Below are positions 32,527 to 32,527 of a stretch of 32,527 bases of DNA, one piece after another; the first letter of the stretch is position 1, and each line of letters starts with the position of its first letter. A program made the position numbers and the translations under genes. Below the pieces are notes generated by a model. The model was not told the DNA's origin, did not search any database, and was given only the letters and a program-made list of their open reading frames with translations. The DNA is from Carboxylicivirga sp. M1479 (lineage in GTDB: Bacteria > Bacteroidota > Bacteroidia > Bacteroidales > Marinilabiliaceae). Location: positions 1 through 32,527 of the forward strand of contig NZ_VKDE01000042.1 of the NCBI RefSeq assembly GCF_007097485.1, written 5' to 3'.

Positions 32527-32527
32527 T

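Overview
The window is AT-rich DNA from a member of the Bacteroidetes (Bacteroidia), probably a free-living or marine lineage close to the Marinilabiliales; the rank below class is a guess. The evidence is a secreted SprB-repeat protein ending in a type IX secretion (T9SS) sorting domain, a FISUMP-domain lipoprotein, a PD40/TPR protein, the Bacteroidetes-type DUF1599 / DoxX (BT_3928-like) / tpiA gene string, TAnnTTTG-type -7 promoter elements, and the scarcity of Shine-Dalgarno sequences. No tRNA, rRNA, CRISPR array, transposase, integrase or phage gene was seen. The first 128 bases recur perfectly, inverted, at the far end, so the window looks like a complete contig bounded by two copies of one dispersed repeat.

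Layout. 1-4 kb: a DnaQ-type 3'-5' exonuclease and a TPR/PD40 secreted protein (minus strand), then a lipoprotein-type Mn-like superoxide dismutase. 3.6-6.3 kb: a KefG-like NAD(P)H:quinone reductase, a KefB/C-type K+/H+ antiporter with an RCK domain, and a 38-residue membrane peptide, closed by a 25-bp bidirectional terminator. 6.4-10.3 kb (minus): a DUF418 membrane protein, then the operon DUF1599 - DoxX/BT_3928 - tpiA. 10.3-10.8 kb is an intergenic region with a candidate small RNA. 10.8-13.5 kb: a TonB-C protein converging on a PAS sensor histidine kinase with a degenerate receiver-like tail. 13.6-16.2 kb (plus): argS and a coiled-coil membrane protein. 16.3-20.8 kb: an LtaS-like phosphoglycerol/phosphoethanolamine transferase, a coupled pair made of an unknown protein and a SpoIIAA-like protein, a divergent periplasmic DsrE protein, and asnA. 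21.2-25.2 kb (minus): the 935-residue SprB/T9SS protein, a small outer-membrane beta-barrel and a small secreted protein. 25.4-28.6 kb (minus): bifunctional ftcD and hutI of histidine degradation, separated by a REP-like element. 28.9-32.2 kb (plus): the FISUMP lipoprotein, a repeat-rich intergenic region with a 179-bp tandem duplication, and a YfcC-family permease.

Most of the window is chromosomal housekeeping and surface biology. HutI and FtcD carry out the last two steps from imidazolonepropionate to glutamate and one-carbon folate, and the YfcC permease nearby could supply an amino acid or dicarboxylate (inference). KefG/KefB and the exported SOD suggest electrophile and oxidant defence. 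I did not find a clear new defence or mobile system. The most noteworthy unexplained items are the candidate small RNA at about 10.5 kb, the unknown/SpoIIAA-like gene pair at 18.3-19.2 kb, the degenerate receiver on the kinase, the duplicated module flanking the SprB repeats, and the near-identical terminator hairpins that follow four consecutive minus-strand genes.
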